Below, one piece after another: positions 9,033-17,518 of a DNA stretch of 34,585 nucleotides. The translations under genes and the position numbers were made by a program. Positions within the stretch are counted from its first letter, which is position 1. Each line of letters begins with the position of its first letter. The notes below the pieces were generated by a model that searched no databases, was not told the origin of the DNA, and saw only the letters and a program-made list of their open reading frames with translations. The DNA is from Candidatus Bathyarchaeota archaeon (GTDB lineage: Archaea > Thermoproteota > Bathyarchaeia > Bathyarchaeales > Bathycorpusculaceae), in contig JALHSQ010000020.1 in the NCBI GenBank assembly GCA_022865885.1, forward strand, positions 1 through 34,585. The letters run 5' to 3'.

Positions 9033-9440
9033 TCAGAGAATCATTCTTACCTCGATCGTGTCGCCATCCCTCAGATGAAGCGTTTTTCTCAGGTTAACTG
9101 ATGCGATAATCTCCATGATGTTCTTAGGATAATTCGCGACTTCAGGAATAACTACAGCACATTCAAGGTCAAGTGTTAAGCAGGCTTTGAAACAGCTTCC
9201 AAGGTTGAAACCTTCAGCAGGCAAAATCTCTAATGGTTTTGCGTTCCTCAATATCCCCCTATACTTGACACAATCTGTTTCAGACAGCCTTATGTTTAGA
9301 GTCCCAGGATATGGAGTGAAACCAAGTTTTTCTTCCAACTGTTCTTTAACCCATGACAGCTTGACGAATTTAGCTCCTTCGCCTTTTCCCGAGAAGACCA
9401 TGCCTTTAACATACGGTGCTCTCAACGACCTAGTTCTCAT
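9033..9440 (-). CDS. ribK: CTP-dependent riboflavin kinase, archaeal RibK
   Basis: Phosphorylates riboflavin to FMN using CTP. It is an archaeal cradle-loop-barrel enzyme unrelated to bacterial RibF. The N-terminal VKGMVFSGKGEGAKFV (glycine-rich nucleotide loop), then LGFTPYPGTLNIRL and a C-terminal DGDTIEVRMIL are the conserved blocks of the family. Its 135 residues are the expected size. ATG 9438-9440 has a strong GAGGAG ribosome site about 6 bases upstream on the minus strand. It is the second gene of a probable two-gene minus-strand unit, 61 bp after the unknown protein at 9502-9870. Confidence 0.93.
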   Translation of the reverse strand: MRTRSLRAPYVKGMVFSGKGEGAKFVKLSWVKEQLEEKLGFTPYPGTLNIRLSETDCVKYRGILRNAKPLEILPAEGFNLGSCFKACLTLDLECAVVIPEVANYPKNIMEIIASVNLRKTLHLRDGDTIEVRMIL

Positions 9441-9501
9441 TAGAACTCCTCAATGATCGAGCAGGAATCACATACGAAAAACATGAGGTCTCTTGCAGCG
9501 T

Positions 9502-9870
9502 CTATTTCAGTTCTTTCAACCAGCTTGCAACTTTCTTGATCAAAGTATTGGAAGACATGTCAACAACAGGGACAATCATTTTCTCTCGCGTCTCAATTAT
9601 CGGTTGATATTTAGGCATAAAGGAATAACCAACAAAAGCCCAATAAACCCGCTTGTTCCCGATCAATTCCTTCGCGACAGTCTCGGTTGTTGCAGGTATG
9701 GGAAAATAGAGAAATACTACACCCTCAGCCCAGTATAATCCTGCAGTCTTGCCCCCGGCAATAATCGATGCAAACCTCGCTATGTCATCAGGGGTCGAAA
9801 AGAAGTCGCGTTCCATCACGACTATTTCATTGAACGGCTCGAACTTCACCATTACTTCGCTTCCATCCAT
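9502..9870 (-). CDS. Conserved-looking unknown protein, about 122 aa
   Basis: I do not recognise this protein. It is soluble, without signal or membrane segment, and is a mixed alpha/beta sequence of acidic and hydrophobic stretches: FNEIVVMERDFFSTPDDIARFA, GLYWAEGVVFLYFPIP, KRVYWAFVGYSFMPKYQPII, then a C-terminal helix ending WLKELK. ATG 9868-9870 is preferred over GTG 9877-9879 because AGGTG lies about 8 bases before the ATG. It is upstream of ribK on the same strand (61-bp gap) and divergent from the inositol-phosphate synthase gene. No catalytic motif is visible. Confidence 0.65.
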   Translation of the reverse strand: MDGSEVMVKFEPFNEIVVMERDFFSTPDDIARFASIIAGGKTAGLYWAEGVVFLYFPIPATTETVAKELIGNKRVYWAFVGYSFMPKYQPIIETREKMIVPVVDMSSNTLIKKVASWLKELK

Positions 9871-9999
9871 AAACTGCACCTGCTCTCAGCCACTATGTGT
9901 TTCAACGTTCCCTTTTAATTTTGTTATGCTTCTAGAAAAAGTTAAAGGGCACACGGTTGCTAAAGCCTTAGCTAATAGCATTCAAAGGAGAACATACAC

Positions 10000-11079
10000 T
10001 TGCCAGAAATACGCGTAGCACTCATTGGTGTAGGCAATTCAGCATCAGCCCTTGTTCAAGGAGTGCAATATTATAAAGACGCGAAAGAAGACGCCACCGT
10101 ACCAGGACTCATGCATGTAAACTTCGGTGGATACCACATAAGAGACGTTAGATTCGTAGCGGCTTTTGAAGTGAACAAAAGCAAGATCGGAAAGGATTTG
10201 TCTGAAGCGATATTCACAAAACCGAACTGCTGTTTCAAGTTCGCAGAGGTACCACAATTAGGTGTCCCAGTTTCTTCTGCCCCGATTATGGACGGCGTCG
10301 CTGAACACATGAAAGAGACTTTCAATGTGTACAAAGATGGCGAGATTGAACCGGCAGACGTTGTCACGGTCTTAGAAAAATCACAAGTAGATATTCTCGT
10401 CAATTACTTACCTGTTGGAAGTAAGGATGCCACACGTTTCTATGCCCAAGCAGCCCTAGACGCTGAATGCGCTTTCATAAATTGTATACCAGAATTCATT
10501 GCCTCAGACGCTGCATGGGCCAAAAAGTTCGAGGAGAAAGGGCTTCCAATAGCGGGAGACGACATCAAGAGCCAGCTTGGCGCGACCATTCTACACCGAA
10601 ACCTTGCCAGACTCTGCGTCGACAGGGGAGTGATTATTGACGAAACGTACCAGCTCAATCTTGGTGGAGACACCGACTTTCAAAACATGACCGTTGAAGA
10701 ACGATTGAAAACCAAGCGGATAAGCAAGACAGAAGCGGTTAAGAGCCTTGTTCCATACGATCTGCCAACAAGGATCGGACCATCAGATTACGTTCCGTTT
10801 CTCGGCAACAAGAAAATATGTTACCTGTGGCTTAAGGGCAGAAAATTCGGAGATAGACCTTTGGCGATAACCGTTAAATTAGAAGTTGAGGATTCACCAA
10901 ACAGCGCAGGCGTCGTGATTGACATAATAAGAGCAGTGAAGCTGGCATTAGACCGCAAGATAGCTGGACAGCTTCTCAGCATCTCCTCATATGCATTCAA
11001 ACACCCGCCACTTCAAGTTCCTGATTCTGTGGCGAAAGAGGCAGTAGAGGAATATATACAAGGAAAAAGACAACGATAA
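10000..11079 (+). CDS. myo-Inositol-1-phosphate synthase
   Basis: Converts glucose-6-phosphate to inositol-1-phosphate with NAD, the precursor of inositol lipids and compatible solutes in archaea. An N-terminal Rossmann motif (VALIGVGNSASALVQGVQYY), the DILVNYLPVGS segment, FINCIPEFIAS and the active-site region GLPIAGDDIKSQLGATILHR with LNLGGDTDFQNM are all family hallmarks. Its 359 residues are right for the archaeal enzyme. The TTG start at 10000-10002 is supported by AAAGGAG at 9984-9990. It is divergent from the 9502-9870 gene. Confidence 0.94.
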   Translation: MPEIRVALIGVGNSASALVQGVQYYKDAKEDATVPGLMHVNFGGYHIRDVRFVAAFEVNKSKIGKDLSEAIFTKPNCCFKFAEVPQLGVPVSSAPIMDGVAEHMKETFNVYKDGEIEPADVVTVLEKSQVDILVNYLPVGSKDATRFYAQAALDAECAFINCIPEFIASDAAWAKKFEEKGLPIAGDDIKSQLGATILHRNLARLCVDRGVIIDETYQLNLGGDTDFQNMTVEERLKTKRISKTEAVKSLVPYDLPTRIGPSDYVPFLGNKKICYLWLKGRKFGDRPLAITVKLEVEDSPNSAGVVIDIIRAVKLALDRKIAGQLLSISSYAFKHPPLQVPDSVAKEAVEEYIQGKRQR

Positions 11080-11248
11080 CAACATAGCCACAACATTGAT
11101 CAAACCAGACTAGCCCCTCCCAGACTCTATAGTACTCTTCAAACGTTTCCAACGACGCCAATCCACGAAGCGAAACTTAACTGAAAGAACAATTACACGT
11201 GGATACTACAAACGCGTCCCCTTGACAGTGATTCTCCTGAACAGTTAG

Positions 11249-11256
11249 TTTTTAAG
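11249..11256 (+). promoter_or_regulatory. TATA box candidate for gcvH
   Basis: TTTTTAAG lies about 39 bp before the GAGGTGA ribosome site (11289-11295) and 56 bp before the gcvH ATG. The same layout recurs at other genes in the window. Confidence 0.4.
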
Positions 11257-11304
11257 GCTATGATGCGTTGAATAACCACATCAGTTTAGAGGTGAACAGA
11301 AAAA

Positions 11305-11715
11305 ATGGTGAAAGTAGATGGAACCGAAGTGCACGAGGGTTTATACTACACGAAGGAATTCGAGTGGGCGAAAGTTGAAGGCGACAAGATCCGTGTTGGA
11401 ATAACCGATTACGCCCAAAAGCAACTCCGAGAAATCGTCTATGCTGAACTACCCAGTGTTGGATCGGCGATGAAGCAAAACGAGCCATATGGCACAGTGG
11501 AATCTGTGAAAGCAGTCTCAGATTTGATAGCGCCAATAAGCGGAACAATAGAGCAAGTGAACCAAGAAGTCCAATCGAAACCAGAATTGCTGAATGAAGA
11601 CCCTTACGGCAAAGCATGGCTCCTAATAATAAAACCATCAAACCTGCAAGCTGAACTAGTCAACCTCATGGATTTCAACAAGGCAGTCGAGTGGCATAAG
11701 ACCCTGGCAAAATGA
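11305..11715 (+). CDS. gcvH: Lipoyl carrier protein, glycine-cleavage H protein family (GcvH)
   Basis: A small lipoylated carrier of the glycine cleavage system. The lipoyl-lysine hairpin is GTVESVKAVSDLIAPISG with K69 as the attachment site. The N-terminal GLYYTKEFEWAKVEG and the C-terminal DPYGKAWLLIIKPSN are typical. It is 136 residues, and the ATG at 11305 follows GAGGTGA. No genes for the P, T or L proteins are present in the window. Instead it is 11 bp upstream of a CoA-disulfide-reductase-type flavoprotein on the same strand. It may still serve a dispersed glycine cleavage system, which would use the glycine made by the TDH/KBL pair encoded further on. Confidence 0.93.
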   Translation: MVKVDGTEVHEGLYYTKEFEWAKVEGDKIRVGITDYAQKQLREIVYAELPSVGSAMKQNEPYGTVESVKAVSDLIAPISGTIEQVNQEVQSKPELLNEDPYGKAWLLIIKPSNLQAELVNLMDFNKAVEWHKTLAK

Positions 11716-11725
11716 AGGAAAACCA

Positions 11726-13072
11726 ATGCCTAAACGGATAGTGATAATTGGCGCTCACGCCGCGGGAGTTGACGCAGCTTCTGCCGCGAGAAAAACAGAT
11801 CGCACAGCTGAAATCACACTGATAACACAAGAAAAACATGCTGGTTACTCGCGTTGTGGACTACCCTTCGTCATTGGAGGACAAATTCCTAGCTTTGAAA
11901 GCCTGATTGTCTTTCAACAAGCCTACTTCCAAATGATGAAACTGAACTTGAAAACCGAAACCAAGGCCACTGCCATAAACATCACAAACAAGAGCGTAGA
12001 GACAATTGACAAAACAAGCAAGACAGAAACGCTTCCTTATGACAGTCTTATTATAGCTACAGGCGCCAGCCCGTTCATGCCCCCAATCAAAGGCAAGGAC
12101 AAAAAAGGCATTCACCCCTTACGCACGTTAGAAGATGGACAGAACATCGATCAAGCCATCAAAGCTGGATCAAAAACAGCAGTTGTCATAGGCGCCGGCC
12201 TAATAGGGCTGGAGACAGCAGTTGCATTACATGAAAGAGGCCTAAAAGTCACAGTTGTCGAGCTACTCCCTCAAATCCTACCAAAGATGCTAGATGAAGA
12301 CATGGCGAGAGGCGTACAAGAAATTCTCGAACAAAAAGGAATAACGATCATGACCGGTAAATGCGTCGAGGAATTCCTAGGAACAGACAGAGTAACAGGC
12401 ATAATCGCAGAGGGTAAACAGATTACAGGAGACCTTTTCATGAGCGCCTTCGGCGTGAGATCAAACACTCAGCTAGCCGTTGACGCAGGCATAGTGCTGG
12501 GCGAAACCCAAGCAATCAAGACCAATGCCCGAATGGAAACTAACATCAAGGACGTCTACGCTGTAGGTGATTGTGCAGAGACGGTCAACATTGTCACACA
12601 AAAGCCGACGCTACCGTGGCTAGGCACGGTGGCCGTTAGAGAAGGAAAAGTCGCGGGGATAAACGCGGCAGGCGGATACACGCTCTTTACAGGAGCGCTA
12701 GGCTCAGCTGTTACAAGACTATTCGCTACAGATTGTGGAGTGACAGGCCTAACTGAAGCCGCTGCGCAACAAGCCAGAATTGAAACTGTGACTGGCACAA
12801 TTTCTTCACGGACTAGGGCTGACTATTACCCCGGCACCTTACCTATAAAAGTGAAGCTTGTCGTTGAAAAAGAATCCAAACGGATAATTGGTGCGCAAAT
12901 TATCGGTGGAGAGGAAGTAACGCAACGCATAAACGCCATATCTTTTGCGATACAGAAGCAGATGACAGTGCGAGAACTGGCAAAGGCGGACACGGCCTAT
13001 GCGCCACCTGTCTGTGAAACTTGGGAGCCTCTAGTCTTGGCAGCAGAAATGGTTCTAATGAAACTACGATAG
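11726..13072 (+). CDS. CoA-disulfide reductase / NADH oxidase-type flavoprotein
   Basis: A class of FAD pyridine-nucleotide disulfide oxidoreductases with a single redox cysteine. The FAD site (IVIIGAHAAGVDAASAA), the active-site C44 in YSRCGLPFVIGG, the second nucleotide fold (VVIGAGLIGLETAVALHERG) and the YAVGDCAE FAD loop are all present. Its 448 residues are standard. It lacks the CxxxxC pair of dihydrolipoamide dehydrogenase, so it is not a normal L protein, although its position 11 bp after gcvH suggests joint expression. Possible activities are reduction of CoA disulfide, polysulfide or oxygen, and the sequence does not decide between them. ATG 11726 follows GAAGGA. Confidence 0.88.
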   Translation: MPKRIVIIGAHAAGVDAASAARKTDRTAEITLITQEKHAGYSRCGLPFVIGGQIPSFESLIVFQQAYFQMMKLNLKTETKATAINITNKSVETIDKTSKTETLPYDSLIIATGASPFMPPIKGKDKKGIHPLRTLEDGQNIDQAIKAGSKTAVVIGAGLIGLETAVALHERGLKVTVVELLPQILPKMLDEDMARGVQEILEQKGITIMTGKCVEEFLGTDRVTGIIAEGKQITGDLFMSAFGVRSNTQLAVDAGIVLGETQAIKTNARMETNIKDVYAVGDCAETVNIVTQKPTLPWLGTVAVREGKVAGINAAGGYTLFTGALGSAVTRLFATDCGVTGLTEAAAQQARIETVTGTISSRTRADYYPGTLPIKVKLVVEKESKRIIGAQIIGGEEVTQRINAISFAIQKQMTVRELAKADTAYAPPVCETWEPLVLAAEMVLMKLR

Positions 13073-13078
13073 TTTCAC

Positions 13079-13092
13079 CTTCTTTTTTCTTT
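13079..13092 (+). terminator. Pyrimidine/T-rich terminator candidate
   Basis: CTTCTTTTTTCTTT follows the stop of the flavoprotein by a few bases. Archaeal transcription commonly ends in such T-rich tracts. There is no hairpin. Confidence 0.4.
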
Positions 13093-13133
13093 GCTGATGC
13101 AGAAAACTAAATTAGAAGAGCGGTGGGTAGTCA

Positions 13134-13141
13134 TATTATAA
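13134..13141 (+). promoter_or_regulatory. TATA box candidate for GAPDH
   Basis: TATTATAA lies 25-32 bp before the GAPDH ATG. This spacing would put the transcript start close to the ATG (short leader or leaderless), although a GGTGAAAT sequence also sits at 13155-13162. Confidence 0.4.
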
Positions 13142-13165
13142 TCATTCAGATCACGGTGAAATAGA

Positions 13166-14179
13166 ATGGCGATAAAAGTAGGTATAAACGGATTCGGCAG
13201 AATCGGACGCCTCTTGTTTAGGGCAGCTGTGGAGAGAAATGCCAACATAGAGTTTGCAGCCGTAAACGACATCACAGACTCTAAAACCTTGGCGCATCTG
13301 CTGAAGTATGATTCGATTCATGGAAGAGCCCCGTTCCCTGTTGAGGTTGAGAAGGACGCTATAGTCGTCAAGGGAAAACGTATAATGACCCTTGCTCAAC
13401 GCGATCCCGCCCAACTGCCATGGAAACAACTAGGTGTATACTTGGCCGTAGAGTCAACAGGGCTATTTACAGACAGAGAAAAGGCAGCAATGCATCTTCA
13501 AGCTGGAGCAAGAAAAGTCCTGATCTCCGCGCCAGCCAAGAACCCTGACGCCACGATTGTTATGGGTGTAAATCACAAAGATTACGATCCTGAAAAGCAC
13601 AACATACTGTCAAATGCATCTTGCACCACAAACTGCGTCGCGCCTGTAGCGAAAGTCCTACATGAAAACTTTGGCCTAAGACAGGCACTGATGACCACTG
13701 CACACGCTTACACAAATGATCAAAGAATTCAAGATCTTGTTCACTCAGATCTGCGCCGCGCAAGAGCAGGCGCCATTAACATAATACCAACCACCACGGG
13801 TGCAGCTGTAGCTGCGACCCTTGTCCTCCCTGAACTCTCAGGAAGAATGAACGGAGTAGCCCTGAGAGTACCTGTACCAAATGTCTCCATAATAGATTTG
13901 ACCTGTATATTGGAGAAAAGCACAACCAAAGAAGAGATTAACGCTGCTTTCCAGAAGGCTTCTGAGGGATCACTCAAAGGCATCTTGACCTACACTGAAG
14001 ACCCAGTTGTCTCCTCGGACTTCAACCACAGCACGTGCTCAGCTGCCTTTGACGCGCAACTAACAATGGTTTTAGGAGGCAACTTCGTCAAAGTCTTCGC
14101 ATGGTACGACAACGAGTGGGGCTTCTCCTGTCGCATGGTTGAACTAATAGAGTTCATAGGGAAAAAGGCAGGTCTCTGA
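13166..14179 (+). CDS. gap: Glyceraldehyde-3-phosphate dehydrogenase, bacterial/eukaryotic class I type
   Basis: Oxidises glyceraldehyde-3-phosphate to 1,3-bisphosphoglycerate with NAD. NAD site GINGFGRIGRLLFRA (6-20), N34-D35, catalytic C153 in SNASCTTNC and H180 in TTAHAYTNDQ, and the C-terminal WYDNEWGFSCRMVE are those of bacterial-type (class I) GapA. Most archaea carry a different class II enzyme ('INGYGTIGKR'). Its 337 residues are standard. The class mismatch with the archaeal genes around it implies acquisition from bacteria. PGK follows 66 bp downstream on the same strand with its own ribosome site, so the two consecutive steps are encoded together. Confidence 0.95.
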   Translation: MAIKVGINGFGRIGRLLFRAAVERNANIEFAAVNDITDSKTLAHLLKYDSIHGRAPFPVEVEKDAIVVKGKRIMTLAQRDPAQLPWKQLGVYLAVESTGLFTDREKAAMHLQAGARKVLISAPAKNPDATIVMGVNHKDYDPEKHNILSNASCTTNCVAPVAKVLHENFGLRQALMTTAHAYTNDQRIQDLVHSDLRRARAGAINIIPTTTGAAVAATLVLPELSGRMNGVALRVPVPNVSIIDLTCILEKSTTKEEINAAFQKASEGSLKGILTYTEDPVVSSDFNHSTCSAAFDAQLTMVLGGNFVKVFAWYDNEWGFSCRMVELIEFIGKKAGL

Positions 14180-14245
14180 ACGCTCCAAACGTCTAGACCC
14201 GAGTAGCCTCCATAATCCTTTACTCACGGCAGAAGGAGAAACCAA

Positions 14246-15475
14246 ATGGTGAAATACCTAACTCTTGACGACGTGAAAGTGAAAGACAAAACTGTGGTTG
14301 TCCGAGTCGATTTTAACTCACCAATCGACCCAGAAAAGAAGACGATACTAGACGATACAAGAATCCGAGCTCACGGAGAAACAACCATAAGAGAACTTGC
14401 AGACAAAGGCGCGAAGATTGTCGTCCTGGCTCACCAAGGAAGAAAGAAAGATCCAGACTTCGTGCCGTTGAAACAGCACGCAGAGGCTCTAAGCAAAATC
14501 CTTGGAAAACCAGTCAAATATGTTGATGATCTCTTCGGTCAAAGAGCCAAAAACGCGATCAGAAACCTGAAGAACGGGGAAACCCTTGTTTTAGAAAATG
14601 TTCGGACATTCGACGCAGAAACAAAAGAAGGAACACCTGAGGAACATGCAAAGACAGAACTCGTAAAGAACCTAGCACCTTTGGCTGACCTATTTGTCAA
14701 CGACGCTTTCGCAGCAGCGCATAGAGCGCACGTATCGATAATAGGTTTCACACCCGTGCTACAAAGTGTAGCTGGACGCATAATGGAAAGAGAACTGAAA
14801 TCACTAAGTAGAGTTCTGGAAAAACCGGAAAAACCATGCGTTTTCATTCTTGGAGGCGCCAAGGCCGACGACTCACTTGAAATTTCCAAGCATGTTTTGG
14901 ATAACGGGACAGCAGACTACATACTTACAGGCGGCGTTGTCGGTCAAGTCTTTCTTGCAGCACAAGGCATCGATCTCGGCAGAGCGAACATGGAACTCCT
15001 AAAAAAAGAGAAGCTTGGCGATTTGATGCCAGGCATAATGGATCTTGAGCAGAAATATCCTGAGAGAGTTAAGACGCCGACGGATGTAGCCGTTGAAACG
15101 AATGGAAAACGGAAAGAAATCTCAATTGAAAGACTACCCACAGAATACACCATTATGGATATTGGAGCCAGAACAACTGAACACTACTCCAAAATAGTGA
15201 AAGATGCGAAAACCGTCGTTGCCAGCGGACCAATGGGAGTCTACGAGAATGACAAATTCAGCTTTGGAACCAAAAAAATCCTCGAAGAAATTGCGAACTC
15301 CAAAGCATTTTCATTAGTCGGAGGAGGACATACTATAGGCGCCTTAGAGAAGTTCGGTTTGGGCCAGAAGATTTCTTATGTTAGCACGGCAGGTGGTGCA
15401 TTGATAGAATTCCTGATGGGCAAGAAGCTCCCAGGAGTCGTAGCATTAGAAGAAGCCGGAATCAGAAAAACATAG
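14246..15475 (+). CDS. pgk: Phosphoglycerate kinase
   Basis: Transfers phosphate from 1,3-bisphosphoglycerate to ADP. The N-terminal substrate motif VVRVDFNSPI, the LAHQGRKKD loop, LENVRTF, FVNDAFAAAHRAHVSIIGF, the hinge FILGGAKADDS and the nucleotide-site SLVGGGHTIGALEKFG are clear. At 409 residues, with an N-terminus lacking the bacterial extension, it fits the archaeal type, unlike the GAPDH just upstream. ATG 14246 follows AAGGAG at 14233-14238. Confidence 0.96.
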   Translation: MVKYLTLDDVKVKDKTVVVRVDFNSPIDPEKKTILDDTRIRAHGETTIRELADKGAKIVVLAHQGRKKDPDFVPLKQHAEALSKILGKPVKYVDDLFGQRAKNAIRNLKNGETLVLENVRTFDAETKEGTPEEHAKTELVKNLAPLADLFVNDAFAAAHRAHVSIIGFTPVLQSVAGRIMERELKSLSRVLEKPEKPCVFILGGAKADDSLEISKHVLDNGTADYILTGGVVGQVFLAAQGIDLGRANMELLKKEKLGDLMPGIMDLEQKYPERVKTPTDVAVETNGKRKEISIERLPTEYTIMDIGARTTEHYSKIVKDAKTVVASGPMGVYENDKFSFGTKKILEEIANSKAFSLVGGGHTIGALEKFGLGQKISYVSTAGGALIEFLMGKKLPGVVALEEAGIRKT

Positions 15476-15639
15476 TATCCAATTTCTTGTTAATCTGCTA
15501 AACCCCATGCAACCATATTCTGATCCAAATCTATTGTGGATTCTCGACCTCCGTGAGTATCGCCAATTAGCATGCATTAGATCGTGGACAGCAAACCAGA
15601 AATAAACAGCAGTAGAATAAAGGAATAGGGAAAAGTACA

Positions 15640-17187
15640 TTGACAGACATTGTGTTTGTTTTCGAAGTTCATCAACCCTATAGATTGAGGCGAGATTTTT
15701 TCTGGGAAAATAGAATCTTTAGAGGCTTGAGAAAAGGAGAATTATTCGACTATTATTTTGATCAAACCGTCAACAAGGAGATTTTTCAAAGAACATGCAG
15801 AAAGTGCTATTTTCCATCTAACAAGATATTGTTGGATCTCATCGACAAGTACAAAAAAGAAAGAAAACGGGTCAAAGTCTCATTTAGTCTTTCTGGCGTT
15901 TTTTTGGAACAATGCGAGATGTTCAGCAAAGACCTACTGGAAACATTCAAACAGCTCGCGGAGACGGGTTGCGTCGAGTTCCTAAGCCAGACATTCTACC
16001 ATTCCCTTGCAAGCCTTTATCCCGACAGAACAGAATTCATCGAACAGGTAAAAGCACACCAACAAATCACCAAGGACCTACTCAATTACACGCCAACAGT
16101 TTTTGAGAACACTGAGCTACTATACAACAACGCTGTCGCAAAAACCGTAGAAAAACTAGGATACAAAGGAATATTCACGGAAGGCGTTGAAAGAATACTT
16201 CAGGGAAAATCACCGAACTATCTCTATACACCGAAAGACTGCAAGAGAATCAAGATTCTGCTGAGGAACTACAAACTAACGGACGACATCGGGTTCAGAT
16301 TCTCTGCAAAATGGTGGAATGAGTGGCCACTCACTGCAGACAAGTACGCAAACTGGCTAGCATCAACGCCAGCAAGCTTGATCAACATTTTCCCAGACTA
16401 TGAAACCTTCGGCGAACATCAGTGGCCAGAAACGGGCATACATGATTTTCTCAGACACTTGCCAGGAGAAATCCTGAAGTGGTGGAACCTTCACATGGCT
16501 ACGCCCTCTGAAGTCGCTGACAAGTATGCGGCAGTAGGAGAGATTGACGTGCCGGAACTGGGCGGAACTGTTTCTTGGGCTGACTTGGAGAGAGACGCAA
16601 GCTGCTGGCTTGGAAACACGATGCAATGGGCGTACTACACAAGTCTCAGAAGACTTGAGCCTTTTGTTAAAGAAACGAAGGACAAGGATTTTCTGAAGAT
16701 ATGGAGATACTTCCAGACAAGTGATCACCTCTATTACATGTTCACTGCAGGCGGGTCACCAGGCGAAGTTCACTCCTACTTCAGCCCCTTCAACACACCG
16801 ATAGACGCCTTTGTAACTGCACAGGCAGCTATCTTGGACTTTGAAAACAGAGTGAGACTTGCAGCAGTCACCGCGAATGAGCCATTCTTATTCTATACTG
16901 GCGAAGGAGAAGAATGCTATACCGGAACGACTGTTTGGAGCCTAAAAGGACTAAACGATGCTCTTCTGAAAGAAAGCTTGGAATCCGTGGAGTTTCACAA
17001 CAGTCGCGGAGACTTTGAAAAATGGGCAGAAAGATCACTGCAAGACAAAACTCTGGCAGCAAGACTGAAGAAAATAAGACTCTCAAAAACAAAGGGAGAA
17101 ATGCTGATAAAAACAATCACTGACGCCACAAAAGAAAGGTTTGCTGAACTGAACAAACAGACACAAGAAGCGACCAGGTACTTCTAG
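15640..17187 (+). CDS. GH57-family alpha-amylase / glucan hydrolase
   Basis: Acts on alpha-glucans such as stored glycogen. GH57 landmarks: HQP at 11-13, the EFLSQTFYHSLASL block at about 113-126, a probable nucleophile E181 in GIFTEGVE, and a probable acid D253 in FPDYETFGEHQW. No signal peptide or membrane segment is seen, so it is intracellular. The 515 residues fit the shorter archaeal GH57 amylases. The C-terminal 90 residues are helical. The TTG start 15640 is supported only by a weak purine-rich stretch (AAAGGAATAGGG) 12-20 bases upstream. It is followed by the winged-helix/glycosyltransferase operon, so degradation and synthesis of glucan are encoded side by side. Confidence 0.9.
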   Translation: MTDIVFVFEVHQPYRLRRDFFWENRIFRGLRKGELFDYYFDQTVNKEIFQRTCRKCYFPSNKILLDLIDKYKKERKRVKVSFSLSGVFLEQCEMFSKDLLETFKQLAETGCVEFLSQTFYHSLASLYPDRTEFIEQVKAHQQITKDLLNYTPTVFENTELLYNNAVAKTVEKLGYKGIFTEGVERILQGKSPNYLYTPKDCKRIKILLRNYKLTDDIGFRFSAKWWNEWPLTADKYANWLASTPASLINIFPDYETFGEHQWPETGIHDFLRHLPGEILKWWNLHMATPSEVADKYAAVGEIDVPELGGTVSWADLERDASCWLGNTMQWAYYTSLRRLEPFVKETKDKDFLKIWRYFQTSDHLYYMFTAGGSPGEVHSYFSPFNTPIDAFVTAQAAILDFENRVRLAAVTANEPFLFYTGEGEECYTGTTVWSLKGLNDALLKESLESVEFHNSRGDFEKWAERSLQDKTLAARLKKIRLSKTKGEMLIKTITDATKERFAELNKQTQEATRYF

Positions 17188-17204
17188 AAATCGCTGCGTA
17201 TGTC

Positions 17205-17212
17205 TTTATAAG
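17205..17212 (+). promoter_or_regulatory. TATA box for the winged-helix/glycosyltransferase operon
   Basis: TTTATAAG lies 18 bp after the GH57 stop, about 40 bp before AAGGTGAG (17245-17252) and 52 bp before the TTG of the winged-helix gene. It is a good match to the archaeal TATA consensus. Confidence 0.5.
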
Positions 17213-17256
17213 AGCAAGGACTCAAAGCTATCCAACAAGCCATAAGGTGAGCAATA

Positions 17257-17508
17257 TTGAGAGAGGAACTTCCACTTTCAGAGAAGATCCTGCAAACGTT
17301 GCACAATCTTTGTGCCACCGCCCCGGACCTAGCAAGGAGAAGCGAAGAGCTTTCCCAAGCACTCCAAGTCAATGTAGGTGAACTGGAGAAGATTCTAGAC
17401 GGCTACAAGGCTGAGGGGTTTGCAGAGAGTTTCATTGACAACGAAGGGAAAAGAAGGTACTACTTGACTGGAAGCGGAATAATAAAAGTGTGTGCACTCT
17501 TCACGTAG
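17257..17508 (+). CDS. Small winged-helix protein, 83 aa
   Basis: The arrangement of helices (ILQTLHNLC, DLARRSEELSQALQVNVGELEKILDGYKAEGFAE) followed by a two-stranded wing (SFIDNEGKRRYYLTGSGIIKV) matches a compact winged helix-turn-helix DNA-binding domain. It is likely a transcription factor. TTG 17257-17259 is supported by AAGGTGAG. It is the first gene of an operon with two glycosyltransferase genes (10 bp to the next ATG), so it may regulate glucan synthesis, possibly including its own operon. No ligand domain is present. Confidence 0.7.
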   Translation: MREELPLSEKILQTLHNLCATAPDLARRSEELSQALQVNVGELEKILDGYKAEGFAESFIDNEGKRRYYLTGSGIIKVCALFT

Positions 17509-17518
17509 CGGATCTCTG

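Noticed and set aside
9187-9456. Plus-strand frame opposite ribK
   Set aside because: It is the antisense shadow of a clearly assigned riboflavin kinase gene.
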